A stretch of 13,752 nucleotides of DNA from JAGTVB01 sp964624765 (GTDB lineage: Bacteria; Pseudomonadota; Gammaproteobacteria; HK1), in NCBI GenBank assembly GCA_964624765.1, contig CAZUZO010000095.1, positions 1 through 13,752 of the forward strand. Reading direction: 5' to 3'. The notes under the pieces were generated by a model, which did no database searches, had not been told where the DNA came from, and was given only the letters and a program-made list of their open reading frames with translations. Positions within the stretch are counted from its first letter, which is position 1. Each line of letters begins with the position of its first letter. Made by a program: the position numbers and the translations under genes. Of this stretch, positions 1 through 6,424 are shown piece after piece.

Positions 1-127
1 TCGCGAGCGGGCCGAGAGCCAGGCGGACGGCGCGCAGCGACGAGACATATCAAGTCGATAGGCGAGGAGCGAGCACCGTCCAACGCCGCTATCGGGTTGC
101 GTAGCAGGTTTTTTCACAACCTCTCAG
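1..127 (+). repeat. MITE-like repeat, copy 1 (left end outside the window)
   Basis: This stretch matches the copy at 2921-3085 nearly throughout, from TCGCGAGC at base 1 to the right terminus GGTTTTTTCACAACCTCTCAG ending at 127. The left terminal inverted repeat lies beyond the window edge. It carries one GATA unit (about 56-59) where the 2921-3085 copy has six. It holds no credible coding sequence, and its right end is 36 bp before the L,D-transpeptidase start at 164. Non-autonomous mobile origin is inferred from the inverted termini and repetition. Confidence 0.8.
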
Positions 128-163
128 TGCTTACCCATTTCAGTCAAGAGGTAGCGCTCTGCT

Positions 164-754
164 ATGATGCGCTATATGCTGGGGCAACCCGACAATCATC
201 TCAAGATGCCCGTCCGCCTGTGGTTTTACCTGCTCGGTGGCATCTGCCTCGCAGCGAGTAGCCTAGCCGATGAGCGGCCCTGGCTACTCGTCGATACCCA
301 GAGTAGCACCCTCACCGTCGTGCAGGGTGAACGCGTTATCGCCAAGTTTTCGGATATCGCCATTGGCCGCGGCGGTGCCGCCGAACAGCGCTTGAGAGAT
401 GATAATCGCACTCCGCTTGGCACCTTTCGTGTCAACCTGATCAATACCAATAGCAAGTACTATCGCTTCTTTGGCTTTGACTACCCTAGCCTCGATCACG
501 CCCTTCGCGCTTGGAAAGCGGGCACGATCGATCATCGAACTTACCGTACGATTTCCAACGCCGCACTGAACCGTCGAGCGCCGCCACAAGACACCCCCCT
601 CGGCGGCCACTTAGGCATCCACGGCCTCGGCAACGGCGACCATTGGGTGCATCGGAATTTTCACTGGACCCAGGGATGTATCGCCCTCACCAATGAGCAG
701 ATCGACGCTTTAGCCAACTGGATAGAAGTGGGCACTAGAGTTGTGATAAATTGA
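164..754 (+). CDS. Periplasmic L,D-transpeptidase (YkuD domain)
   Basis: Predicted peptidoglycan L,D-transpeptidase of 196 residues. A hydrophobic signal segment (about residues 16-35, ending near SSLADE) suggests export to the periplasm. The YkuD domain fills the rest. The catalytic signature is GIHG (His153) followed by TQGCIALTN with the nucleophile Cys172; Gln replaces the His of the common SHGC form, as in a recognised subset of the family. There is no LysM or other wall-binding domain. AAGAGG at 146-151 supports the start at 164. An in-frame ATG at 206 (MPVRLWF) would give a more typical signal peptide, so the start is uncertain. The gene lies 85 bp upstream of, and on the same strand as, an Lpp-like lipoprotein, which suggests a shared role in lipoprotein anchoring or in 3-3 crosslinks. 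Family assignment is firm; the substrate is inferred. Confidence 0.88.
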   Translation: MMRYMLGQPDNHLKMPVRLWFYLLGGICLAASSLADERPWLLVDTQSSTLTVVQGERVIAKFSDIAIGRGGAAEQRLRDDNRTPLGTFRVNLINTNSKYYRFFGFDYPSLDHALRAWKAGTIDHRTYRTISNAALNRRAPPQDTPLGGHLGIHGLGNGDHWVHRNFHWTQGCIALTNEQIDALANWIEVGTRVVIN

Positions 755-830
755 AATTAGACAAATAACACTCTATTGTTGAACGGGGAGACGAGAACGG
801 CCCCCTTAACTCAGGATTTGGTGTATCATT

Positions 831-836
831 AAGGAG
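831..836 (+). promoter_or_regulatory. Ribosome binding site of the Lpp-like gene
   Basis: AAGGAG lies only 3 nt before the ATG at 840 but 9 nt before the in-frame ATG at 846. Spacing therefore favours translation from 846, giving a protein two residues shorter that begins MMSYQKLL. Confidence 0.6.
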
Positions 837-839
837 ACA

Positions 840-1154
840 ATGAGGATGATGTCTTATCAGAAGTTGCTTGGTGTGACTGCACTCGCCGTTAGCGTTGGAT
901 TAGCTACGGGGTGCGCAAGCACGGGGGAAGTGGAAAAAATTCGCGCAATGGCAGAAAGCGCGGAAAGCACCGCCTCTCAAGCTCAGCAGGCAGCACGAGA
1001 AGCGATGACGGCCGCCGATGAAGCCAACGCAGCGGCGCGGCAAGCATCCGATACCGCCAACGAGGCGCTGCGTGTTGGCGAGGAAGCAAACGCCTGCTGC
1101 ATCGAAACCAACGAAAAGATCGACCGGGCGTTTAGGCGTACCATGGCGAAATAG
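840..1154 (+). CDS. Lpp/OprI-like alanine-zipper outer-membrane lipoprotein
   Basis: Small lipoprotein of 104 residues, or 102 if started at 846. A lipoprotein signal peptide ends in LATG-Cys25, the likely lipidation site. After a short linker the protein is an Ala/Glu-rich segment (about residues 33-85) with heptad-like alanine spacing, as in the trimeric coiled coil of Braun lipoprotein and Pseudomonas OprI. It ends RRTMAK. A C-terminal lysine is the residue by which Lpp is covalently linked to meso-diaminopimelate by L,D-transpeptidases in E. coli. An adjacent Cys pair (ACCIE, near residues 86-87) is absent from classical Lpp. The gene is flanked by two L,D-transpeptidase genes, consistent with its being their substrate. 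Fold and location are well supported; covalent anchoring is inferred from the terminal lysine and the neighbours. Confidence 0.85.
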   Translation: MRMMSYQKLLGVTALAVSVGLATGCASTGEVEKIRAMAESAESTASQAQQAAREAMTAADEANAAARQASDTANEALRVGEEANACCIETNEKIDRAFRRTMAK

Positions 1155-1169
1155 ACTCTGGTCGAATTC

Positions 1170-1227
1170 CCCCCGCGCCCATCCCGACGACACGCGTTAG
1201 CCGCAGGCGTCAGGATAGGTGCGGGGG
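1170..1227 (+). terminator. Candidate hairpin terminator after the Lpp-like gene
   Basis: Arms 1170-1189 and 1208-1227 pair at 17 of 20 positions, plus one G-U wobble, with an 18-nt loop. The hairpin starts 15 bp after the lipoprotein stop codon. There is no U-run after it, so it may be a factor-dependent end or an RNA-stabilising 3' structure rather than a classical intrinsic terminator. Confidence 0.4.
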
Positions 1228-1321
1228 CTGGGTCGCTTCACGTCGACTTAGGAACCACCTAGCCAAGTCGATCCACCACGCGCTAAAGGCAGACGCCTCG
1301 CCACTTGTCCCCGGAATACAT

Positions 1322-1400
1322 CTGAGATGTTGTGAAACAAGCGTAGCGAGCAGCCCGCGAGCCAGGCGGACGCGGTGGGTGCAGCAAGACATATCAGATC
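1322..1400 (+). repeat. Degenerate left half of the MITE-like element
   Basis: CTGAGATGTTGTGAAACAAG, followed by GCGAGCAG, GAGCCAGGCGGACG and CATATCAGAT, matches the left half of the copy at 2921-3085 in the same order and orientation. The match stops at the CATATCAGAT position, just where the GATA run begins in the full copy. The right half is absent, so this is a decayed or deleted copy. Confidence 0.6.
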
Positions 1401-1557
1401 GGGCGTTGGTCATCGTTTCGGCAGCTTAATGACCTTTGCCCTGTGGCGGTAGCCAACCGGGGTACGCACGGGGCGCCGTGAAGACGTCCCCTTCGGCTTG
1501 GGTCCGGCACCCTCACCGCAAAGGGTTCAACTACCGGTGGCCGCAAGGTGGGGCCTG

Positions 1558-2559
1558 TTACTGGGGGTTCCGGTTGGCGAAGGTTGACTCTACGGGCGCC
1601 ACTGCCGAATTGACAACCACGGGTTCGTCTTCACGGCCGGAGACGGCTATCGGTATACCACGGGCAGAGAGCGCAATCTTCTCCACCTTATCCCAATTCA
1701 CCCCGTACTCAGGTCGCTCGCGCGTTGCCGCCACCAAGATCCGCACCAGAGACGTTAGGTCCTGCGCCGTGGGCGGCGTTGTGTCGTCCCCCGTGGGATG
1801 GACCTCCAGATACAACTCGTCTTCCGCCCAGCCAGCCTTGAAAGGTTGGTTAATGATCTGCACCGGCGTGCCTACGGGAACGCTGCCAAACAAGACTTCG
1901 ATATCTTCCGTGTAGAGCCGTATGCAGCCATGGCTTACCCGCATCCCCACGCCATAGGGTTTATTGCTGCCATGGATCAGGTATCCAGCTAACCCTAAAC
2001 GCAATGCGAAGCGGCCAAGAGGATTGTCTGGGCCTGGTGGAACGACGGCGGGTAGCGGATTGTTCGATTCAGCGTATTCCGCTCGAATAGATGCCGGCGG
2101 ATACCAGGCCGGGTCTGCCACCTTGCCCGTAATCGCTGTCATCGCCAACGGGGTCTCCCATTCCACGCGACCTATGCCGACAGGAAAAGTGATGACCTGG
2201 CTCACTTGGCCAGAAGGAGACTTGGGGTAGTAGTAGAGGCGCATCTCCGCCCGGTTAATAATGATGCCTTTCCGCGGCGCATCCGGAAGCAGATAGCGGG
2301 TGGGTAACACTATTTTTGTCCCCTCTCCGGGCAACCATGGATCGACATCCGGATTGGCAAGCCTTATCTCTTGATAGCCCAAACTATGTTTGCGCGCAAT
2401 GTCGACCAAGGTATCCTCGTGGCGTGCGATGACATACGTGAGCTGCCCGACCAACTCAGTAGACGGAGACGGAAAAGGAAACGTCGCCGCCTTAGTCGAC
2501 TGCCAGCCGCACCAAACAGATAGGGGCACGAGCCAATAGAAAAGGGATCGATAGGTCAT
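1558..2559 (-). CDS. LysM-containing L,D-transpeptidase (ErfK/YbiS type)
   Basis: Exported L,D-transpeptidase of 333 residues. An N-terminal hydrophobic signal (about residues 5-25, STKA-AT) precedes a LysM-type peptidoglycan-binding domain (about 41-87, starting YVIARHEDTL). A YkuD catalytic domain follows (about 98-236), with His196 in HGSNK and the canonical SHGCIR motif with nucleophile Cys212. The remaining 95 or so residues form the C-terminal extension usual in this subfamily. Signal, LysM, YkuD and tail is the architecture of E. coli ErfK, YbiS, YcfS and YnhG, some of which attach Braun lipoprotein to peptidoglycan. An AAGG-containing purine stretch precedes the ATG at 2559. The gene is convergent with the Lpp-like lipoprotein gene 403 bp away. 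Class is secure; whether it anchors that lipoprotein or makes 3-3 crosslinks is inference. Confidence 0.93.
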   Translation of the reverse strand: MTYRSLFYWLVPLSVWCGWQSTKAATFPFPSPSTELVGQLTYVIARHEDTLVDIARKHSLGYQEIRLANPDVDPWLPGEGTKIVLPTRYLLPDAPRKGIIINRAEMRLYYYPKSPSGQVSQVITFPVGIGRVEWETPLAMTAITGKVADPAWYPPASIRAEYAESNNPLPAVVPPGPDNPLGRFALRLGLAGYLIHGSNKPYGVGMRVSHGCIRLYTEDIEVLFGSVPVGTPVQIINQPFKAGWAEDELYLEVHPTGDDTTPPTAQDLTSLVRILVAATRERPEYGVNWDKVEKIALSARGIPIAVSGREDEPVVVNSAVAPVESTFANRNPQ

Positions 2560-2920
2560 TTACCTTGCCTTTGCTGAATTGATGACGACCGACACTCACA
2601 CCGGGGTCTCAGTGTTTGGCCATAGGCTTGATCCACTTGCGGCAGTTCCCTACCCCCATCCCTCGTGGGTCTGACGAAACGATGACAAAGGTCCACATTA
2701 AGACAGCCAATGCGACCCTCGGTACTGTACGTACCGAGATGGTATCGACACCGAGGGAGATTAGGTTTACCGACACCGGTCCTACCTGCCTCCTGTTTCA
2801 CCCATTGAAGGCGCGGCGATTATCTCCGATCATCTCGTTCACGGATTACTCATCGCAGCAGCAGGCATCTGTAAACCGTAGCCCCCGCTCTGGCGGGCCA
2901 AAGGCTGTACCGGTCATGCG
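2560..2920. other. Intergenic gap with paired hairpins, no gene seen
   Basis: This 361-bp gap between the diverging transpeptidase and CBS-protein genes contains no ORF with recognisable features. It includes a perfect 8-bp hairpin at 2718-2738 and a small CCCGC-TCTG-GCGGG hairpin at 2884-2897. The MITE-like element begins at 2921. Confidence 0.5.
2716..2757. promoter_or_regulatory. Two mutually exclusive hairpins upstream of the LysM transpeptidase
   Basis: CTCGGTAC (2718-2725) pairs perfectly with GTACCGAG (2731-2738) across a 5-nt loop. CCCTCGGT (2716-2723) can instead pair with ACCGAGGG (2750-2757). The two pairings share the left arm, so only one can form. The site is about 160-200 bp upstream of the minus-strand start at 2559 and could be a leader structure or a protein-binding palindrome. 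Function is unknown. Confidence 0.25.
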
Positions 2921-3085
2921 CTGAGAGATTGTGAAAAAACCGTCGCGAGCAGATCGAGAGCAAGGCGGACAGTGCGCAGCGACGATACATATCAGATAGA
3001 TAGATAGATAGATAGATAGGCGAGGAGCGAGCACCGCCCAACGCAGCTATCGGGTTGCGTAGCAGGTTTTTTCACAAACTCTGAG
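2921..3085 (+). repeat. MITE-like repeat, copy 3 (complete)
   Basis: The complete 165-bp element. The left end CTGAGAGATTGTGAAAAAAC and the right end GGTTTTTTCACAAACTCTGA are near-perfect inverted repeats (19 of 21 positions over the termini). The interior shares long stretches with copies at 1-127 and 6425-6572, such as AGCAAGGCGGACAG and GGCGAGGAGCGAGCACCG, and contains the GATA microsatellite. There is no coding capacity. No target-site duplication is obvious. The right end is 38 bp before the CBS-protein start codon. Confidence 0.85.
2995..3018 (+). repeat. GATA tetranucleotide microsatellite, six units
   Basis: Six perfect tandem GATA units lie inside the complete MITE-like copy. The equivalent position in the copy at 1-127 has a single GATA, so the run appears to have expanded after the element spread. 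It lies 105 bp before the CBS-protein start codon, so length changes would alter upstream spacing rather than a reading frame. Confidence 0.95.
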
Positions 3086-3110
3086 TTCCTAGCCAAATTC
3101 GTAGCATCTA

Positions 3111-3114
3111 GAGG
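3111..3114 (+). promoter_or_regulatory. Ribosome binding site of the CBS-domain gene
   Basis: GAGG, followed by AAAG, sits 9 nt before the ATG at 3124. This fixes the start and leaves only 25 bp between the end of the MITE-like element and the ribosome binding site. Confidence 0.7.
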
Positions 3115-3123
3115 AAAGTTATC

Positions 3124-3567
3124 ATGCTGAGTCAACTCAATGACATTCTTGAGAAAAAAGGTCGCGCCCTCCACTATGTGCCACCGCACGCTTCGGTACT
3201 CGATGCGGCTCGCCGCATGAAAGAGCTCGGGGTAGGCGCTTTGTTAGTGACCGAGGAATCCCAGCTGTTGGGCATCTTCACCGAACGCGATCTTCTGGTG
3301 CGCGTGGTCGCCGAGGGCCTTGATCCAAGCACCACGGCGGTATCTGCAGTCATGACGCCCGAGCCTCAGTGTGTCAGTCCCTTCATAACGGTGGAAAATG
3401 CGATGCACGTGATCACGGACAAGCGTTTTCGGCATCTGCCAGTGGTGGAAGGAGACCACCTGGAAGGCATGATCACTATCGGCGACTTAGCCCGGTGGAT
3501 GGTGGGTGCCCAAAAGACCCAACTCGAAGAACTGGTACGGGCGGTGAAAGGCGTCACCCTGCGGTAA
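3124..3567 (+). CDS. Two-CBS-domain protein
   Basis: A stand-alone protein of 147 residues made of a Bateman module: CBS domain 1 at about residues 12-65 and CBS domain 2 at about 72-128. Each shows the usual pattern, with GALLV and GIFTERDLL in the first and RHLPVVEG and GMITIGDLARWM in the second. CBS pairs bind adenine nucleotides such as AMP, ATP or S-adenosylmethionine and act as energy or redox sensors. No fused enzyme, channel or DNA-binding domain is present, so the target is unknown. No signal peptide is visible, so it should be cytoplasmic. It is convergent with the malonyl-CoA decarboxylase gene (49 bp between stops) and stands alone on its strand. Transcription must start within or next to the repeat upstream. 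The family call is firm; the physiological role is open. Confidence 0.9.
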   Translation: MLSQLNDILEKKGRALHYVPPHASVLDAARRMKELGVGALLVTEESQLLGIFTERDLLVRVVAEGLDPSTTAVSAVMTPEPQCVSPFITVENAMHVITDKRFRHLPVVEGDHLEGMITIGDLARWMVGAQKTQLEELVRAVKGVTLR

Positions 3568-3616
3568 CGGGGGCGGCTACCTGGAAATAGCGTGCAGAGG
3601 CTCGGGGTTTCGAACG

Positions 3617-5056
3617 TCACGTTTTCAGAAGAGCCTTCAAGCCGCCGGCAGCCCGAATCTTGCCATCACCGCTGTAAGCCTCATGGTTGCGCTCGATATC
3701 GGCCGATTTATACAGATAATTGACCATCATTCCGGCGGACTGGCTGAGCCCTTTTGGCGAAGTGTCTCCACGCCAATTGATGCGTTCGATGCGAGCTCCA
3801 TTGGAAAGATGAAAATGTGCCACGCGGTCACGGGCATACTGGCCGTGCTTGGCTTCCATGAGGTAGCGGGCACAAAGGTGCATCAAGGGTTCTCGCACGT
3901 GGTCCTCGATTGCTGAGTCCCGATACCAGATACGAGCATCCTGGAGGGCTCGCAAGGCAGCGCCTTCGTCGTCCACGGTAGCTAACAGCTCTCGCTTTTC
4001 CGTGGGCAACAGTAGCTCCAGACCTTCCTCGCTAAGTCGCTGATCGAGCCACGGGCAAAAACCTGGGATGGGCGACAGGGTGGCGAAAGTTTTCAGGTTA
4101 TGGAAATCGTTCGCGAGTGCATCGACCACCCGCTTGATAAGAAAGCTGCCAAAACTAACCCCCGCCAAACCACGCTGGGCGTTAGATATGGAGTAGAAAA
4201 TCGCGCAATCAGCTTCATCCGGATCACCGGTGGGGGCGCGCACGTCGAGTAAAGTCTGGACGTTTTCCGCCATTCCCCTGACCAAAGCCACCCAAACGTA
4301 AATGATCGGCTCGTCTGGCATCAGAGGATGGAAAAACGCGTAGCAGCGGCGATCCGGGGCTAGCCGATTCTTGATATCGCTCCAGGACTTGACAGCGTGG
4401 ACCGCTTCGTAGCGCGCCAGTTTCTCCAATAGTGACGCCGGGGCATCCCACGTGATGCACCGCAGATCCAAAAAACCGATATCGAACCAAGAGGTCAACA
4501 AGTTTTTCAGGTCATCGTCCAACCCTCTCAGTGCGCTATCTTTGCGGGCCAGCGTAATCAGCTCGGCACGTAGGTCGACTAAAAACTTGACGCCTTCGGG
4601 CAAGCCGTTGAATTGTGCCAGCAACCGCACACGAGGGGGGGTTAGAGCGTCACGCAGGGCTGCCAGCGCGGCGCGACAAAGAGCATCGGATTCAGACGAC
4701 TGTTGTTCCGGTCTTTGCATCAAGTCAGTCCAGGTAGCGATAGCTGAGGCCAGCGCTTCTTTGTCCACAGCGTAATCGTGAGCCAGCAGCGCTACAAAGC
4801 GCTCACGCCCGTGGGCATTGAGGCTCAAGTAGGTGCGCCCCAATTCAGCCGCTCGCGCCCGCGCCGAAACCTGCCCACCTCGACCTTCCAGGCAGGCGTC
4901 GATCTGTCGCTTCAGTAGCTCCCAGTCATCTTCCGGTAGATCGGCACGCACTGTTCCGGTTAGCTTAAGCCGTGCGGCACCGGTCAGATCCTTCCAGGCA
5001 CGTCGTAAGGGGCCTAATGTCTTGTCGAGCAGTCGAGGCGAATCGCTTTGTTCCAT
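3617..5056 (-). CDS. Malonyl-CoA decarboxylase
   Basis: Predicted cytoplasmic enzyme converting malonyl-CoA to acetyl-CoA and CO2. From the ATG at 5056 it has 479 residues, normal for the family. An N-terminal helical region (about 1-190) precedes the GNAT-like catalytic region. Recognisable conserved blocks are FFHPLMPDEPIIYVWVALV (about 241-259, Glu249), YSISNAQRGLAGVSFG (about 288-303, Ser291), FATLSPIPGF (about 324-333), AHFHLSNGARIERINW (about 413-428, His416) and MMVNYLY (443-449, Tyr447). These Glu, Ser, His and Tyr residues correspond, from memory, to the catalytic set of human MCD. The frame stays open upstream to 5230, but that extension is unlike the family and enters repeat-like DNA, so 5056 is preferred despite a weak ribosome binding site. 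No malonyl-CoA synthetase or malonate transporter lies beside it, so a role in malonyl-CoA balance is as likely as malonate catabolism. Confidence 0.92.
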   Translation of the reverse strand: MEQSDSPRLLDKTLGPLRRAWKDLTGAARLKLTGTVRADLPEDDWELLKRQIDACLEGRGGQVSARARAAELGRTYLSLNAHGRERFVALLAHDYAVDKEALASAIATWTDLMQRPEQQSSESDALCRAALAALRDALTPPRVRLLAQFNGLPEGVKFLVDLRAELITLARKDSALRGLDDDLKNLLTSWFDIGFLDLRCITWDAPASLLEKLARYEAVHAVKSWSDIKNRLAPDRRCYAFFHPLMPDEPIIYVWVALVRGMAENVQTLLDVRAPTGDPDEADCAIFYSISNAQRGLAGVSFGSFLIKRVVDALANDFHNLKTFATLSPIPGFCPWLDQRLSEEGLELLLPTEKRELLATVDDEGAALRALQDARIWYRDSAIEDHVREPLMHLCARYLMEAKHGQYARDRVAHFHLSNGARIERINWRGDTSPKGLSQSAGMMVNYLYKSADIERNHEAYSGDGKIRAAGGLKALLKT

Positions 5057-5527
5057 CGGTAAATGCCGTGCGCTAGTGGTTCCTAAAATACTTCTGGAGA
5101 TGGATCGGCTACAAACTCTACCAATGATAGGGCCTGCGCGGTTGGAGACAAGGGGGCAACGACGATGTGGCCCAGTAGCCTGCCGGCGTTGTTGGATCGA
5201 GCGTTTGTGAAAAACGGCTCTGCTCACCATGTGTAGGCAGCCGGTCGCCTTGCCACAAGGGTGTGTCCGGCAGGGATGCCGGACTCAAGTCTACAAGGAT
5301 GTATTCACGACGTCCCTTGAGGCAAGGCGACCGGCTGCCACCCAGACGAAACGATGACCATGGCCCCATCGTCAGGAACGAGTTTGAACAGCTGGGAACG
5401 GACTAGGAAAGGGGGATCTCGAGGGCCGGAGCGAGTCTATCCCTGTCGGCGCCGGTGGTTCGTTCCGTTGTCTTACGACTCCGGCGCTCGTGACCTTTTT
5501 GGAAATGGCCTTTAAGCGCGACCGCGG
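5057..5527. other. 471-bp gap between the RatA-like and malonyl-CoA decarboxylase genes
   Basis: This holds the leader of malonyl-CoA decarboxylase, a short TTTGTGAAAAAC resembling the MITE-like terminus (5204-5215), the long inverted-repeat element at 5236-5339, and an isolated GAGTTTGAACAGCT resembling the end of the hydrogenase-flanking repeat (about 5380-5393). No gene is apparent. The density of repeat fragments suggests a favoured insertion zone. Confidence 0.5.
5236..5339. repeat. 104-bp cruciform intergenic repeat
   Basis: GGCAGCCGGTCGCCTTGCC (5236-5254) is exactly inverted at 5321-5339. Beyond an A/A mismatch the pairing continues with CAAGGG (5256-5261) and CCCTTG (5314-5319), so 25 of 26 positions pair. 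Inside is a further perfect 7-bp hairpin (5266-5272 with 5277-5283). The core, containing GGATGTATTCACGACGTCC, resembles from memory an intergenic repeat seen widely in Gammaproteobacteria. On the same strand between ratA-like and malonyl-CoA decarboxylase genes, it could stop or stabilise the ratA-like transcript. Confidence 0.85.
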
Positions 5528-6025
5528 CTAGTGCGGCGCGGCGGTCGCTGCCGCCTTTTCCCCATACAGCTCATGGGCTCGTTGCTCAAATGCCGTGACG
5601 ATACCCTGGCCCGCTTCCACGAGGACGAGCTGCAGGAGACTCTGGAGTAACGGTGACCGCACTTCCCAAACGAGATCACAATCCACTTGACAGCCCTTCC
5701 CACGCGGAAGCCGCGCAAAGTGCCAGCGAATAGAAAAATGCCGAAACAATCCCTCAGAGGAGGTGATCTCGATACGTCGTGGGCGACTTAGCCGCGTCTG
5801 GGAGCGAAATCGCGTCCGCAGCAGACCTATCCGCACGACTTGATCCGTGTGGTACACATTGCGGCCATGTTCGACGATCCTGGCCTCTTCCCACATCGGT
5901 AGAAACTGCGGATAGTGCTCGACATCTGCCACCAGATCAAAGATCTGTTCCGCCCGATAAGGCATCACACGGCGTTCTGAGTAAGTTGCCGCAGGGGCAT
6001 GGTTTTCATCGGCGACATAGGTCAT
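5528..6025 (-). CDS. RatA/Coq10-like START-domain protein
   Basis: A protein of 165 residues of the SRPBCC (START/Bet v1) superfamily, closest by motif to the Coq10/RatA group. The segment VMPYRAEQIFDLVADVEHYP (about residues 20-39) followed by QFLPMWEEARIVE parallels the start of E. coli RatA and of Coq10 proteins. The fold should span about residues 12-155, ending in a long C-terminal helix (LLQSLLQLVLVEAGQGIVTAFEQRAHEL). Coq10 members bind ubiquinone-like lipids and aid respiration; E. coli RatA was reported to block ribosome subunit joining. Sequence alone does not separate these roles. The usual RatA partner gene ratB (RnfH) is not adjacent. The start at 6025 has AGGA about 9 nt upstream. 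The gene is monocistronic in appearance, with an AT-rich palindrome 77-102 bp upstream. Superfamily is firm, function tentative. Confidence 0.82.
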   Translation of the reverse strand: MTYVADENHAPAATYSERRVMPYRAEQIFDLVADVEHYPQFLPMWEEARIVEHGRNVYHTDQVVRIGLLRTRFRSQTRLSRPRRIEITSSEGLFRHFSIRWHFARLPRGKGCQVDCDLVWEVRSPLLQSLLQLVLVEAGQGIVTAFEQRAHELYGEKAAATAAPH

Positions 6026-6424
6026 GATGGTCCATCCTAGCTGGTCCGCAAAAGCCTCTGAGGGATGAGAAACCGCCAGATTGCTGACGGCAGGACCAAA
6101 ATATTAGTACATTAGATTATACTAATAAAGTTAATGTTCGCCGCGAGAACTGTCAAGTCCCGGGGCGCGGAATTTCAGGCAAATTTCGTGCGAATTATTG
6201 CCTTGCGTCGACCGCAAGGGCTAGAGATGCCGGCATATCGCCGTCAGCGTCTAGCATTCGACCCGTTGCCTCGACGCTTTGCTGAGGCGTTACCGGCAGC
6301 ACTTAGCTCCTGTGCCGTTTCAGCCAGTGTTAACCGCCCTTTACAAACGATGACTTTCAGTTGGAGTAGACGCACTAGTGGGCCTGCGAATCAGGGAATG
6401 ACGCCTCTTCCCAAGCAGCATCCC
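6026..6424. other. 399-bp intergenic gap, operator-like palindrome only
   Basis: Besides the AT-rich palindrome at 6102-6127 I see no gene or RNA. The 145-codon open frame from 6134 to 6571 has no domain, no good ribosome binding site and runs through the MITE-like element, so I treat it as chance. Confidence 0.5.
6102..6127. promoter_or_regulatory. AT-rich operator-like palindrome with embedded TATAAT
   Basis: TATTAGTA (6102-6109) and TACTAATA (6120-6127) form a perfect inverted repeat with a 10-bp spacer, in an unusually AT-rich patch of GC-rich DNA. On the minus strand an exact TATAAT (6121-6116) falls inside it, placing a possible transcription start about 84 bp before the RatA-like ATG at 6025. 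No good -35 box is visible at the expected distance. The layout would suit a dimeric repressor covering the -10 region. Confidence 0.45.

Larger units (their letters stand above)
1155..1557. other. 403-bp intergenic gap with hairpins and a half repeat
   Basis: I see no credible gene here. The gap holds an imperfect 20-bp inverted repeat (1170-1227), a hairpin with perfect 7-bp arms (TCGACTT 1243-1249, AAGTCGA 1265-1271), a left-half copy of the MITE-like element (about 1322-1400), and a short GC-rich hairpin at 1470-1491. The ORFs reading through it have no domain, no good ribosome binding site, and cross the repeat or the opposite gene. Confidence 0.6.

Noticed and set aside
164..2559. A toxin or immunity role for the small envelope proteins
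   Set aside because: Motifs are fully explained by L,D-transpeptidases and an Lpp-like lipoprotein; no toxin domain or immunity partner is visible.
2994..3020. GATA run as a CRISPR or tandem-repeat array
   Set aside because: Four-base units without spacers are a microsatellite, not a CRISPR.
5057..5230. 58-residue N-terminal extension of malonyl-CoA decarboxylase
   Set aside because: Arg/Ser-rich and unlike the family; it extends into DNA resembling a repeat terminus. The ATG at 5056 gives a family-length protein.
1407..5358. CGAAACGATGAC found at 1409-1420 (minus), 2675-2686 and 5347-5358
   Set aside because: A 12-bp match among pairs of sites is expected several times by chance in a window this size. 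All three are intergenic, which is mildly suggestive, but flanks do not align well.
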